DNA of 64,000 nucleotides, taken from positions 1 to 64,000 of the forward strand of contig CALHOI010000046.1 of the NCBI GenBank assembly GCA_938035525.1. The letters are read 5' to 3'. Origin of the DNA: an uncultured Granulosicoccaceae bacterium. GTDB taxonomy: Bacteria; Pseudomonadota; Gammaproteobacteria; Granulosicoccales; Granulosicoccaceae. The notes below the pieces were generated by a model, which was given only the letters and a program-made list of their open reading frames with translations, did no database searches and was not told the origin of the DNA. Positions 20,324 to 29,260 of the stretch are shown one piece after another. Position numbers and translations under genes: made by a program. Every line of letters starts with the position of its first letter. Positions within the stretch are counted from its first letter, which is position 1.

Positions 20324-20624
20324 TATCTTCAATCTCAGTTTGGCGCGAGTTGACGACTGGTGCTCGCATTGCCAGTGACCCGCTAGCCACTAAGTTGAAA
20401 ATAGGATATCAACACATTAACCGAACCTTAATAGGCGCGAGCGGCAGGCTGTGTTCACCTGCTATAAACTTACTAGCAGAATTGTCGTATGTCAACTGTG
20501 GTCATCTACCGCATTGATGATCGTCGCCACCCCACCATTCGATCCTGATTAGTTGGGGCTGCCGTAGCTCTACAACGTTCACTTCAATGGCATAAGCATC
20601 TTCTGCCGCGGGTCGATTTGTTTG

Positions 20625-21236
20625 TCACCGTTCAGCTAAAGCGAGCTTTAATCCGAGAAATGCAAACGTCCCTGCAAAGGATCTTTTAATCCATCGCAGC
20701 ACACTAGGAGATTCAATTACATAGGTTCTTGCTTTCGCTGCAAAAGCTCCATATACAACAAATACAAAGAACGTAATTAACATGAATATAAATGCGAGGT
20801 AAGCTAGATAACTAATTGAGCCAGTTTTTTCGATTGGTACGAACTGTGGCAGGAAAGCGACGAAAAATATAGACAGCTTAGGATTAAGCACGTTCAACAA
20901 TGTTCCTTCCAACGCGGTGCGAAATAATGATTTCTCGGCTACATTCTCGGTTACCTGCATTAGCCCTTCATCGCGAATGATGCTCCAAGCCATATAAAAC
21001 AGGTATATAACGCCCAAATATTTAACGAACAGAAATGCGATAGCGCTGGCATGAAAAATAGCGGCAAGCCCCAAAATACTAGCTGTTGCCGCGGGCACTA
21101 TCCCAAAAGTGCAACCAATGGCAGCAGCAACACTAGGTTTGAAGCCACGACCTAATCCAATAGCGATTGTGTAGATAACACCAGTACCAGGCAATAAAAC
21201 TACGACCAAAGACGTTAGTAAGAACTCAACTGACAT
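20625..21236 (-). CDS. LysE/RhtB-family amino-acid exporter
   Basis: A 203-residue inner-membrane protein of the LysE superfamily, probably exporting amino acids or derivatives. It has about six hydrophobic segments and the family's N-terminal features: LLPGTGVIYTIAIGLGRGFK and later YLGVIYLFYMAW, then LLNVLNPKLSIFFVAFLPQF. The ATG at 21236 has AAGGA nine bases upstream; longer starts add a non-hydrophobic leader and are rejected. It is a single gene followed by a 300-bp gap. The substrate cannot be read from sequence. Confidence 0.9.
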   Translation of the reverse strand: MSVEFLLTSLVVVLLPGTGVIYTIAIGLGRGFKPSVAAAIGCTFGIVPAATASILGLAAIFHASAIAFLFVKYLGVIYLFYMAWSIIRDEGLMQVTENVAEKSLFRTALEGTLLNVLNPKLSIFFVAFLPQFVPIEKTGSISYLAYLAFIFMLITFFVFVVYGAFAAKARTYVIESPSVLRWIKRSFAGTFAFLGLKLALAER

Positions 21237-21358
21237 ATTGATTTTTCCTTTAAACATTAAAGTCGAGGATTGATAGCCAGCGCGTCCTGTCACTTTGGCA
21301 TTAAGCGCAATTAGTCCTTGTTGGATTTACTGCTGCCTGACTGTCAGTGCTTGACATA

Positions 21359-21388
21359 GTTCTTCTTTAAAACGTTCTTCTTTAAAAC
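21359..21388. repeat. Exact 15-bp tandem duplication
   Basis: GTTCTTCTTTAAAAC stands at 21359-21373 and, exactly and directly adjoining, at 21374-21388, in the gap between the lysE-like gene and the PPOX gene. Confidence 0.95.
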
Positions 21389-21442
21389 GCAATTATCTAT
21401 AATCAATTAGAACACGTGATGACGTTGCTATGCTCGATTTAT

Positions 21443-22084
21443 TCAGTACATGCTGTCCTTTAAATCTTGTTCTATGGTTTTATCGATTCGGGTGACTTCC
21501 TCATCAGGGATTGTACGATGATGCATCATAAGATCAGCCAGACTGGGTACTTCTTGTGGCGATCGTTGTGCTTTTATATCCCATAATTTAGATCGCAAAA
21601 TGGCTTTAGCGCAGTGACCGTACGCTTCTTCAACCTGAATAATAAGAACAAGCTTCGGCAACCTTCCTTGTACTTCAAACGGCTCCAGGAGCACGGGGTC
21701 GTGGCTTATCTGGGCGTGTCCGTTCACTCTAAGCGTAATGGGCACACCAGGAATTAAAAACAGCAATGAAACCTGTGGCGACTGTACGATGTTTCGCATT
21801 GAATCGTAGCGGCGGTTGCCTGGGCGATCGGGCAGGATTAATGTTGATTCATTTGCCACGCTAACAAACCCTGCAGGGTCCCCGCGCGGAGACAAATCGG
21901 ATTGGTTCTGTGCATTTTGAGAAGTCAGACAGCAGAAAGGCGACAGTTGAATAAACTGTTTCATTGGTTCGGTAATCACAGAGGTCGCTTTTGCCCAGAT
22001 GCTATCAGTGGTATCACCACACAAGGCCCGTAGTTTTTGCTCGTCGTCTATCAGGTATTCGGGTTTGAGGGTTAGCTCACTCAT
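21443..22084 (-). CDS. Pyridoxamine-5'-phosphate-oxidase-like FMN-dependent flavoprotein
   Basis: A 213-residue protein of the PPOX split-barrel superfamily, close to the MSMEG_1061-type subfamily. Family features are FVSVANESTLILPDRPGNRR followed by YDSMRNIVQSPQVSLLFLIPG and TLRVNGHAQIS, which form the FMN-binding barrel; the C-terminal part has [18 protein letters not shown]. The subfamily is thought to act on unidentified substrates with FMN or F420-like cofactors. The ATG at 22084 has a GAGAG upstream. Its neighbours give no functional hint. Confidence 0.85.
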   Translation of the reverse strand: MSELTLKPEYLIDDEQKLRALCGDTTDSIWAKATSVITEPMKQFIQLSPFCCLTSQNAQNQSDLSPRGDPAGFVSVANESTLILPDRPGNRRYDSMRNIVQSPQVSLLFLIPGVPITLRVNGHAQISHDPVLLEPFEVQGRLPKLVLIIQVEEAYGHCAKAILRSKLWDIKAQRSPQEVPSLADLMMHHRTIPDEEVTRIDKTIEQDLKDSMY

Positions 22085-22478
22085 GATGTAGCTCTCAACT
22101 TGTAATAACGCGACCTGTTTGCAAACTGTTAAAACGGCGTTAGCATACAGGGCGTATCATATCTCAATAATCTAGGTTAGTTTTTTGCGGAACTTATTAA
22201 TCGTGCATGGCGTCATACCGGCTCAACTAGTACTATGCTTTGTATTGTTCGGCCCATCATACCTTTGAGACGCGAGTGTCTCACGAGTTGAATTGGCAGC
22301 TATTGGTGGAGTTGTGCTTTCCGGTTTTTCCATCATGTTTTTTGGCAACATCTCTATACTTTCAGCGACAAACTATAGTCGAATAAGCACCTGCAATGTA
22401 AATTTGCAAAGACAACGTAATTGATGACCAAAAAAGGTTTATATCGCCTGGTTTATTTAAACAACGAATGAGGAACAC
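22085..22478. other. 394-bp intergenic region
   Basis: Divergent promoter region of the PPOX gene and the ADP-ribosylglycohydrolase-family gene. No consensus promoter, terminator or repeat is evident. A plus-strand frame at about 22269-22424 would give a short hydrophobic peptide (VELAAIGGVVLSGFSIMFFG) but has no credible start; it may be a relic. Confidence 0.4.
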
Positions 22479-23360
22479 ATGAATAAAAACGATGCGCTTA
22501 CAGGCACCCTGGTCGCAGACGCAGCTAGCATGGGTTTGCATTGGTTGTATGATCAGGAGCAAATCAAATTAATAGAATCCACCGGCAACATACTCTTTCG
22601 GCATCCAGAGGCCAGTGTTTACGAGAATAAACGTGGGACCTTTGTGCATGGCGTTCGGCGAGCAGGCCAGTTATCACATTATGGCGAGTCTGCACGAATT
22701 GCCGGAAAGGTTGCTTCAGAAGGAGCCTATTCAGTGGCTGAGCATCAAAAGGCGTTTATGGCAGCTTTTGGTCCGTGCGGCTTATTTCAAGGTTACCCCG
22801 ATAGGCCCACCAAAGAGCTCATTGCGCGCATGATTCTCGACGGTGATGAGCTAAGCGAAGCATCCGGTATGGACGACGACCAAATGCCCGCCGTGTGTGT
22901 GGTGCCCGGGTTGTTTGCAGGCGATCACGCTCTTTCGCAAACTTTGGCTGCCGCGAAAGTGATATCAACCAATACCGATGTGCTCAACGCCACTGAAGCT
23001 GTGCACAGCGTGTTATCGACATTAGCCAAAGGGGGAGATTTAAAAACTGCCTTAGCAGAAGCTGCCAAAGGCATTGAGAGTGAGATGGGCGAAAAAATGC
23101 GTGCAGCATTGGAAAAGCCAACTTATGAACCATTAGAAACTGCTCAGGAGTTTGGGCTGGCGTGTTATGTGCGCCACGCCATGCCATTAAGTTGGTACTT
23201 GCTTAACCATGCGAGTAGTTTTGAAGCTGTTGTGCTTGATAATATACGCTGCGCTGGTGATTGCTGTGGGCGAAGCATGGCGGTAGGCAGCATTGCTGGC
23301 TTGGCTTTTGGCGTGCCAAAGGAAATGCAAAATAGAGCCATAACCTCACTGGCTATTTAG
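22479..23360 (+). CDS. ADP-ribosylglycohydrolase-family protein (crystallin-J1-like)
   Basis: A 293-residue helical protein. The start MNKNDALTGTLVADAASMGLHWLYD matches the subfamily in which the usual GDALG metal loop is replaced by ADAxxxGxHWxYD, and the C-terminal segment RCAGDCCGRSMAVGSIAGLAFG corresponds to the family's second acidic metal motif, with one Asp retained. The canonical reaction is removal of ADP-ribose from modified proteins; this branch lacks part of the classical di-metal site, so activity is uncertain. GAGGA precedes the ATG by five bases. It is a single gene with no ADP-ribosyltransferase partner in the window. Confidence 0.8.
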   Translation: MNKNDALTGTLVADAASMGLHWLYDQEQIKLIESTGNILFRHPEASVYENKRGTFVHGVRRAGQLSHYGESARIAGKVASEGAYSVAEHQKAFMAAFGPCGLFQGYPDRPTKELIARMILDGDELSEASGMDDDQMPAVCVVPGLFAGDHALSQTLAAAKVISTNTDVLNATEAVHSVLSTLAKGGDLKTALAEAAKGIESEMGEKMRAALEKPTYEPLETAQEFGLACYVRHAMPLSWYLLNHASSFEAVVLDNIRCAGDCCGRSMAVGSIAGLAFGVPKEMQNRAITSLAI

Positions 23361-23417
23361 TCAATGACAGTCGAATGTGAGCTAATACCACCGTTCAATT
23401 CTCATTTGATTCCCCGC

Positions 23418-23633
23418 TCAAGCATCTCGCTTATGCTTTGCGCGCCCAGTGAAAATCGCATACAGGGTTATTGCCACAAAAATGGCTAACGCAGGCAGTA
23501 GGACATAATCAAGCCATCCAACAATCGATGACAGCCCAACCGCGCCAAGCAACACCACCAGTATTGGTGTAAAGCAACACAGCGCTGCGATGACAGTGCC
23601 TATCAGGCCTGTGGTAAATAGTTTTTTGTTCAT
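23418..23633 (-). CDS. merF: MerF-like mercury transport protein
   Basis: A 71-residue protein with two membrane helices separated by a short turn. The first carries the vicinal Cys-Cys of MerF (VIAALCCFTPILVVLLGAVG) followed by LDYVLLPALAIF, which fits MerF closely. Known MerF proteins carry a second Cys pair near the C terminus; here the tail is KHKRDA with none. It stands alone: no merR, merP, merA or merT in the window. Mercury import is therefore not established; a general metal role is possible. Confidence 0.8.
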   Translation of the reverse strand: MNKKLFTTGLIGTVIAALCCFTPILVVLLGAVGLSSIVGWLDYVLLPALAIFVAITLYAIFTGRAKHKRDA

Positions 23634-23637
23634 AACT

Positions 23638-23808
23638 TTAGATTACAAGCTCTACCCTACAAAATCTACTCCACGAGCTGATATTTCCGGAAAACGGAGA
23701 CGTGGCAGTGGCACCACCCAACAGCAGCTCATCTTTGCCATCGCCTTCAATATCCACCACGATCATTTGCAGCGGTTTATTTGCATCGGTTTATTTGCAT
23801 CGCCACCG
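23638..23808 (-). pseudogene. Remnant of an FG-GAP/VCBS-like repeat protein end
   Basis: The minus strand here encodes LQMIVVDIEGDGKDELLLGG, a typical FG-GAP calcium-loop pattern, ending at a TAA (23638-23640). There is no start codon for a usable protein. Upstream, an exact 14-bp duplication (23774-23801) shifts the frame; removing one copy joins it to GGDANKP, in a frame that overlaps the 3' end of the ThuA gene. I read it as the decayed tail of a former gene. Confidence 0.5.
23774..23801. repeat. Exact 14-bp tandem duplication that breaks a frame
   Basis: GGTTTATTTGCATC stands at 23774-23787 and exactly again at 23788-23801. Fourteen is not a multiple of three, so it frameshifts the FG-GAP-like remnant. 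Confidence 0.95.
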
Positions 23809-24717
23809 CTACTCGCCAACCGCATACAATAACCCACCCAACAAATGCGCCCTAAAGTCACTTTCAGCATAGCTCTCGTGCGTATGTCCACCACCGGTAT
23901 ACCATGCCCTGCCCCCATCAAACTCGTGATACCAGGCACTGGGATGATCATCACCCATAACGCCACCCAGATAAGTGCTTTCATCCAGGCTGAGTAAAAC
24001 GTTCACGTTTGCACGAGGGTTAGTTCGGTAGTCGTACCATTCGTCAGTACGTGTCCAGCTTGTGCCAAGGTGCTTCGTGGATGCGTGTGATTGGTCTTCA
24101 ACAATTTGGGTGGCTTGTTGAACGTCAGGATGGGTATCGAAATATGCACCCACCAATGATCCGTACCAGGGCCATTCATACTCGGTAAAGCTGGCTGCGT
24201 GTATCCCAGCGTAACCACCACCTGCGCGGATGTAGTTTTCGAACGCGATTTGCTCTGCTTCACTAAGCACATCGCCTGAGGTCATTACCCAAACAACGGC
24301 ATCGTACAAAGCAAGGTTATCAGCGGTAAAGACATCTAGTGACTCGGGTGCGCGCATCGTTTCCATGCCTGCAGATGCGGCGAGTTCTTCTAACGCCAAT
24401 AATGCGGTTTCAGTGGAGTCGTGGCGAAAGTCGCGCGTTTCACTGAACAACAACATACGTTTAGAGTCACCTGCTTCTTCAAAGGGATCTGGAATAACAA
24501 TGGTTGATTCACCATTGAGCTCGTCATCGACGTCGGAGCCGTTATCAGAGCCGTCATTTGATCCACCAGACGCATTACCTGCAGTCGTGTCCATTGCGTC
24601 TAAGCCGTTGCCAGCACCAACATCATTTGAGCCGGAGCCCGAACAGGCGGAACCAAACACAACACTGAGCAACAGCGCTGCCAACAACCTGTAAAATGCA
24701 TTATTGATTACCAGCAT
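23809..24717 (-). CDS. ThuA-domain lipoprotein
   Basis: A 302-residue exported protein. Residues 1-25 are a lipoprotein signal: a hydrophobic stretch (LLAALLLSVVFG) ending in SAC, the lipobox cysteine. A Ser/Gly/Asp-rich linker (residues about 26-70) leads to a ThuA-like domain (class-I glutamine-amidotransferase-like fold): RMLLFSETRDFRHDSTETAL, ALYDAVVWVMTSGDVLSEAEQ, GGGYAGIHAASFTEYEWPWYG and a C-terminal GGRAWYTGGGHTHESY. Such domains occur on secreted proteins tied to carbohydrate use. The ATG at 24717 is chosen over a TTG at 24738 for the signal peptide. It is followed by the FG-GAP remnant. Confidence 0.85.
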   Translation of the reverse strand: MLVINNAFYRLLAALLLSVVFGSACSGSGSNDVGAGNGLDAMDTTAGNASGGSNDGSDNGSDVDDELNGESTIVIPDPFEEAGDSKRMLLFSETRDFRHDSTETALLALEELAASAGMETMRAPESLDVFTADNLALYDAVVWVMTSGDVLSEAEQIAFENYIRAGGGYAGIHAASFTEYEWPWYGSLVGAYFDTHPDVQQATQIVEDQSHASTKHLGTSWTRTDEWYDYRTNPRANVNVLLSLDESTYLGGVMGDDHPSAWYHEFDGGRAWYTGGGHTHESYAESDFRAHLLGGLLYAVGE

Positions 24718-24788
24718 GATGAGTCCCGTGACATTCAATTAGGTCGCTACAGACAAACCGACATCCACTAAAACCAGTATATTCAATG

Positions 24789-24816
24789 TTAAGTAGCGCG
24801 TTTTGGTATAAATACC
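24789..24816 (+). repeat. Dispersed 28-bp repeat, copy B
   Basis: Matches 24 of 28 bases of copy A at 14679-14706, in the gap upstream of the PhzF gene. A CTGTG/CACAG stem follows immediately (about 24820-24835). Confidence 0.5.
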
Positions 24817-24917
24817 AGCCTGTGGAGTATCACACAGCACGGTAACGCGTTTTGTAAAAAACCACTAAATAATGCAGTTTTTGACATAAGCACATCCAAA
24901 TCAAAAGGGTATTCACT

Positions 24918-25904
24918 ATGCAAACTTTGAATTTCCATACGGTCGATGTTTTCACTTCTCAGCCCTTTACCGGCAACCCTTTGTCTATTGTGCTTGAGGC
25001 TGACAAACTTGACGACAGGCAAATGCAGACCATGGCTCGGGAATTCAATTTACCCGAAACCATTTTCGTGCAAACACCAGACAACGGGAAACACACAGCC
25101 AAGGTACGCATTTTTACACCCGCCGCCGAAATTCCTTTTGCAGGTCACCCCACTATTGGTTGTGCCATATTTTTAGCAGAACAACAGCAAGACGATAAAG
25201 CAGACTTTAAAACCACGATCACACTAGAGGAGCAAGCAGGCTTGGTCCCGGTAGAAGTTTCTCGTACAAATGGTCATGTTCACGCTCAACTCAGTGCGCC
25301 AGTGATACCCGAACCAGTCGGGAAACCAGCCAGCAAAGTAACAACCGATACCAACATTAATTTAGATAAGGCAACCGCTGCAAAAACACTGGGTATAAAC
25401 GAAGATCAAATAAGCAGTAGCGACACAGCAACCATGGCCCACGCAGGCGGCCCGACTTTTTTATTTATTGCGTTGAACAATAAAGCCGTGTTGTCGAAGG
25501 TGCGCGCACTGGAACCCATGGCAACGCAGTTAAGTCACGCCTATGGTGCAACAGGTATTTACGTATACCACTTGGATGCAAAATCTAATGTCGTCAACGC
25601 AAGAATGTTTGCACCAGCAGCTGGCATCCCTGAAGACCCAGCGACAGGCTCTGCAACGGCACTACTGGCATCGCAACTTAATTGCGAAAGCCAGCTTGTA
25701 AATGGCAACAATACCTTCACACTGATGCAGGGCTATGACATGGGCAGACCAAGCGACTTACAGCTTGACGTTCAATTTGACGCAAGCGATAACGCGCCAG
25801 CAAAAGGCAATGGCATTTTATCGGTGAAGGTTGCTGGATCCAGCGTCCCGGTAAGCTCTGGACAGATGCGCGTTCCAGAGCCTAAGTCTCAAACTTCCGC
25901 TTAG
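24918..25904 (+). CDS. PhzF-family isomerase
   Basis: A 328-residue protein of the PhzF/DapF-like fold (two similar halves with a cleft). The signatures are FNLPETIFVQ, containing the glutamate that acts as acid/base in PhzF; AGHPTIGCA; and EDPATGSATALL in the second half. In phenazine producers PhzF isomerises a dihydro-hydroxyanthranilate; most chromosomal homologues have unknown substrates, and no phenazine genes are near. Start at ATG 24918 with AAAAGGG upstream. Its stop lies 14 bp from the end of dnaJ, convergent. Confidence 0.88.
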   Translation: MQTLNFHTVDVFTSQPFTGNPLSIVLEADKLDDRQMQTMAREFNLPETIFVQTPDNGKHTAKVRIFTPAAEIPFAGHPTIGCAIFLAEQQQDDKADFKTTITLEEQAGLVPVEVSRTNGHVHAQLSAPVIPEPVGKPASKVTTDTNINLDKATAAKTLGINEDQISSSDTATMAHAGGPTFLFIALNNKAVLSKVRALEPMATQLSHAYGATGIYVYHLDAKSNVVNARMFAPAAGIPEDPATGSATALLASQLNCESQLVNGNNTFTLMQGYDMGRPSDLQLDVQFDASDNAPAKGNGILSVKVAGSSVPVSSGQMRVPEPKSQTSA

Positions 25905-25918
25905 GTAAATAGCTTGAA

Positions 25919-27067
25919 TTAGTTTCGCAGCTCATCAAAGAACTTTTTAACACCACCAAGCCAGCTGTGCGCCTGCGGACTGTGCTTGTGCGCGTTTGGC
26001 CCACTGATGGTTTCGTGGAACGCCATTAACAGTTCTCTTTGTTCGTTGCTCAAATTAACCGGTGTTTCTACTCGCACTTTGCACATTAAGTCGCCAACCG
26101 GGCCACCACGCACAGGCTTTACACCCTTGCCACGCAAGCGAAAGATCTTTTCTGATTGGGTACCTGCTGGTATTTTTAATTTTACTTTACCGTCCAAAGT
26201 GGGCACTTCCAGTTCGCCGCCCACTGTTGCTGTTGCAAAGTTAATGGGTACCGTGCACTGTAAGTCGGCGTTGTCCCGAGTAAACAGCTCGTGCTCTTTT
26301 ACCGCAATGGCAACGTATAAGTCCCCTGCCGGTCCGCCGTTTTCACCGATTTCGCCTTCGCCAGATAACCGAATTTTGTCGCCGGTATCCACACCAGCAG
26401 GAATTTTAACTGAGAGTTTCTTTTCTTTATTGGAACGACCGTGACCACGACACTTGGGACATGGATCGGTAATGACTTTACCTTTACCGCGGCACGATGG
26501 GCAGGTTTGCTGTACCGAGAAAAAGCCCTGCTGCATACGCACCTGGCCAACGCCATGACACGTTGGGCAGTTGCTGGGATTGGTACCGCGCTTTGAACCA
26601 CTGCCATCGCACGCATCACATGCAACTGATGTTGGCAATTTTATTTCGGTGGTGACACCTGATACGGCTTCTTCTAAGGCGATCTCGAGGTTGTATTGCA
26701 GATCATCACCACGATAAACACGTTGACCACCCGCACCTCGTGCACCGCCGCGTCCACCGCCAAAAATATCACCGAATACATCGCCGAAAATATCGTTGAT
26801 GTCGGCACCACCAAAACCACCGGGGCCACCACCGGCCTGCTGATTAACACCAGCGTGTCCGAATTGATCGTAGGCCGCGCGCTTTTGTGGGTCTTTAAGA
26901 ACCTCAAAAGCTTCTTTGGATTCTTTGAATTTATCGATAGCATCCTGGTTATCAGGATTTCTGTCGGGATGGTATTTCATGGCGAGCCGGCGATAGGCCT
27001 TTTTTAAATCGGCCTCGCTCGCATCGCGGGATACGCCTAAAATCTCGTAATAATCGCGCTCTGCCAT
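25919..27067 (-). CDS. dnaJ: Chaperone protein DnaJ (Hsp40)
   Basis: DnaJ delivers unfolded proteins to DnaK and stimulates its ATPase. The 382-residue protein has the J domain with HPD in [10 protein letters not shown], a Gly/Phe-rich region ([17 protein letters not shown]), four zinc-binding CxxCxGxG repeats ([32 protein letters not shown]) and the two C-terminal beta domains. It follows dnaK on the minus strand after a 119-bp gap with a terminator-like hairpin, so it should be expressed below dnaK. Confidence 0.98.
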   Translation of the reverse strand: MAERDYYEILGVSRDASEADLKKAYRRLAMKYHPDRNPDNQDAIDKFKESKEAFEVLKDPQKRAAYDQFGHAGVNQQAGGGPGGFGGADINDIFGDVFGDIFGGGRGGARGAGGQRVYRGDDLQYNLEIALEEAVSGVTTEIKLPTSVACDACDGSGSKRGTNPSNCPTCHGVGQVRMQQGFFSVQQTCPSCRGKGKVITDPCPKCRGHGRSNKEKKLSVKIPAGVDTGDKIRLSGEGEIGENGGPAGDLYVAIAVKEHELFTRDNADLQCTVPINFATATVGGELEVPTLDGKVKLKIPAGTQSEKIFRLRGKGVKPVRGGPVGDLMCKVRVETPVNLSNEQRELLMAFHETISGPNAHKHSPQAHSWLGGVKKFFDELRN

Positions 27068-27127
27068 GACTGTTATTTCTTACCTTGTGAATATACTTGA
27101 GTGCTGGAACTTGCGTTAGCTTAATGC

Positions 27128-27162
27128 AAAAGAGCCAACCATGCTTGCGCTTTGGTTGGCTC
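27128..27162 (-). terminator. Terminator-like hairpin between dnaK and dnaJ
   Basis: GAGCCAACCA (27132-27141) pairs perfectly with TGGTTGGCTC (27153-27162); on the minus strand the stem is followed by TTTT (27131-27128). Likely a partial terminator or mRNA stabiliser that lowers dnaJ relative to dnaK. Confidence 0.7.
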
Positions 27163-27186
27163 GTTATGCACTGTGCGTAAAGCTAC

Positions 27187-29127
27187 CTACGAAGCTTTAT
27201 CATCCTTAACTTCTTCAAACTCAGCATCAACCGCATCGTCAGCAGCAGCACTTGCATCACCAGCGTCATTACCACCAGCAGCACCGTCATCACCACCAGC
27301 GTCGGCTTGCTGTTGGCCATAAGCACGCTCAGCTAACTTGCCAGTGACTTCACTTAAAGCAGCCAACTTGGTTTCAATCGCTTCTTTATCGTCGCCGCCA
27401 ACAACCGCGCGCAGGTCATCAAGCTTGGCATTGATTTCGGTGCGCTCTTCTTCTTCAATCTGGTCAGCCAGATCTGTCATGGACTTTTCGGTCGCATGGA
27501 TCATCTGCTCTGCCTGATTGCGCGTGTCAATCATCTCTTTCATCTTCGCATCATCGGCTGCATGCGTTTCTGCATCGGCAACCATGCGTTCGATTTCTTC
27601 TTCCGATAAACCACTGGAAGCCTTGATGACAATGGACTGCAACTTACCGGTTGCCTTGTCTTTGGCCGATACATTCATGATGCCGTTGGCATCGATATCG
27701 AAGGACACTTCAATTTGCGGTACGCCGCGCGGTGCTGGAGGAATATCTGCCAAGTCGAATCGACCCAGTGATTTATTACCACCTGCAATCTCTCGCTCGC
27801 CCTGCAATACGTGCACGGTAACAGCAGTTTGATTGTCGTCAGCGGTGGAAAACACCTGCTGCGCCTTGGTTGGTATTGTGGTGTTTTTGTCGATGAGCTT
27901 GGTCATCACACCACCGTACGTTTCAATACCCAAAGACAAAGGTGTTACGTCCAGCAATAGCACGTCTTTTACTTGTCCACCTAAAACACCACCCTGAATC
28001 GATGCACCAATGGCAACAGCTTCATCGGGGTTAACGTCTTTACGTGGCTCTTTACCAAAGAAGTCTTTAACCACTTCCTGGACTTTAGGCATGCGTGTTT
28101 GACCACCCACCATAATGACATCATTGATGTCTGAGGCGCTTAAACCGGCATCTTTTAGAGCCGTACGACAAGGGTCGATGGTGCGTTGAACCAGGTCTTC
28201 TACCAGCGACTCAAGTTTTGCCCGCGTGACTTTAATATTAAGGTGCTTAGGACCAGATGAATCAGCCGTGATGTAAGGCAGGTTCACGTCGGTTTGCTGA
28301 GTGCTGGACAATTCAATTTTGGCTTTCTCAGCACCTTCTTTAAGACGTTGCAGTGCTAAAGGATCACTGTGCAGATCGATGCCACTTTCTTTTTTGAATT
28401 CATCAGCCAGGTAGTCGATGAGTCGGTTGTCAAAATCTTCACCACCCAGGAACGTATCACCATTGGTTGATAACACTTCAAACTGGTGTTCGCCGTCGAC
28501 TTCTGCGATTTCAATAATTGAAATATCGAACGTACCGCCACCTAAATCGTATACGGCAATTTGACCATTACCGCGTTGCTTGTCCATACCATAAGCAAGC
28601 GCTGCTGCCGTGGGCTCATTGATGATGCGCTTCACATCCAAACCCGCAATGCGGCCGGCATCTTTTGTTGCCTGGCGCTGCGAATCGTTGAAGTACGCAG
28701 GTACAGTGATAACCGCTTCGCTGACATCTTGACCCAGGTATTCTTCGGCGGTTGCCTTCATTTTCATTAGCACGCGCGCAGCTACCTCAGGTGGTGCCAT
28801 TTTTTCACCGGCAGCTTCTACCCAAGCATCGCCGTTGTCGCCTTTAACGATTTTGTACGGAACCAGATCGATATCTTTTTGCACGGCCTCTTCATCAAAG
28901 CGCCGACCAATCAATCGCTTGACCGCATAAAGTGTGTTTTGCGGGTTTGTTACTGCCTGACGCTTGGCAGGCTGACCCACCACCACTTCTCCATCTTCGC
29001 TGAACGCGACAATAGAGGGCGTGGTTCGATCGCCTTCAGAGTTTTCGATAACGCGGGGCTTACCGCCCTCCATAACCGCGACACACGAATTAGTCGTGCC
29101 GAGATCGATGCCTATAATGGTTCCCAT
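27187..29127 (-). CDS. dnaK: Chaperone protein DnaK (Hsp70)
   Basis: DnaK is the ATP-driven Hsp70 chaperone. The 646-residue length is typical. The nucleotide-binding domain shows [51 protein letters not shown] and [12 protein letters not shown]; the substrate-binding domain shows [20 protein letters not shown]. The lid ends in an Ala/Asp-rich tail and the conserved [10 protein letters not shown]. It is preceded by grpE (133-bp gap containing a 24-bp imperfect palindrome) and followed by dnaJ. Confidence 0.99.
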   Translation of the reverse strand: MGTIIGIDLGTTNSCVAVMEGGKPRVIENSEGDRTTPSIVAFSEDGEVVVGQPAKRQAVTNPQNTLYAVKRLIGRRFDEEAVQKDIDLVPYKIVKGDNGDAWVEAAGEKMAPPEVAARVLMKMKATAEEYLGQDVSEAVITVPAYFNDSQRQATKDAGRIAGLDVKRIINEPTAAALAYGMDKQRGNGQIAVYDLGGGTFDISIIEIAEVDGEHQFEVLSTNGDTFLGGEDFDNRLIDYLADEFKKESGIDLHSDPLALQRLKEGAEKAKIELSSTQQTDVNLPYITADSSGPKHLNIKVTRAKLESLVEDLVQRTIDPCRTALKDAGLSASDINDVIMVGGQTRMPKVQEVVKDFFGKEPRKDVNPDEAVAIGASIQGGVLGGQVKDVLLLDVTPLSLGIETYGGVMTKLIDKNTTIPTKAQQVFSTADDNQTAVTVHVLQGEREIAGGNKSLGRFDLADIPPAPRGVPQIEVSFDIDANGIMNVSAKDKATGKLQSIVIKASSGLSEEEIERMVADAETHAADDAKMKEMIDTRNQAEQMIHATEKSMTDLADQIEEEERTEINAKLDDLRAVVGGDDKEAIETKLAALSEVTGKLAERAYGQQQADAGGDDGAAGGNDAGDASAAADDAVDAEFEEVKDDKAS

Positions 29128-29160
29128 ACTTTGCTGCCTTTAACTAAAACTAAAAATTAT

Positions 29161-29184
29161 GAAGGCCCTTTGAAAGGCACCTTC
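29161..29184. promoter_or_regulatory. Imperfect 24-bp palindrome upstream of dnaK
   Basis: Outer arms GAAGG/CCTTC and inner arms CCTTT/AAAGG surround a central G, 34-57 bp before the dnaK ATG. It is not the CIRCE sequence. It could be an operator or a leader hairpin. Confidence 0.4.
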
Positions 29185-29260
29185 TGTCTTCTGACAATCA
29201 ACCTGTGGCATCAAAAAGCAAATTCAATAGCTTTTCTTGCCTTTTTTCTAATAAGGTCAA

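Noticed and set aside
22269-22424. Short hydrophobic frame VELAAIGGVVLSGFSIMFFG
   Set aside because: No start codon with a ribosome site and the frame closes on both sides; at most a relic.
27100-27121. GAGTGCTGG upstream of dnaJ looked like one half of a CIRCE operator
   Set aside because: The second half TTAGCACTC at nine bases distance is missing, and no full CIRCE is seen upstream of hrcA, grpE or dnaK either.
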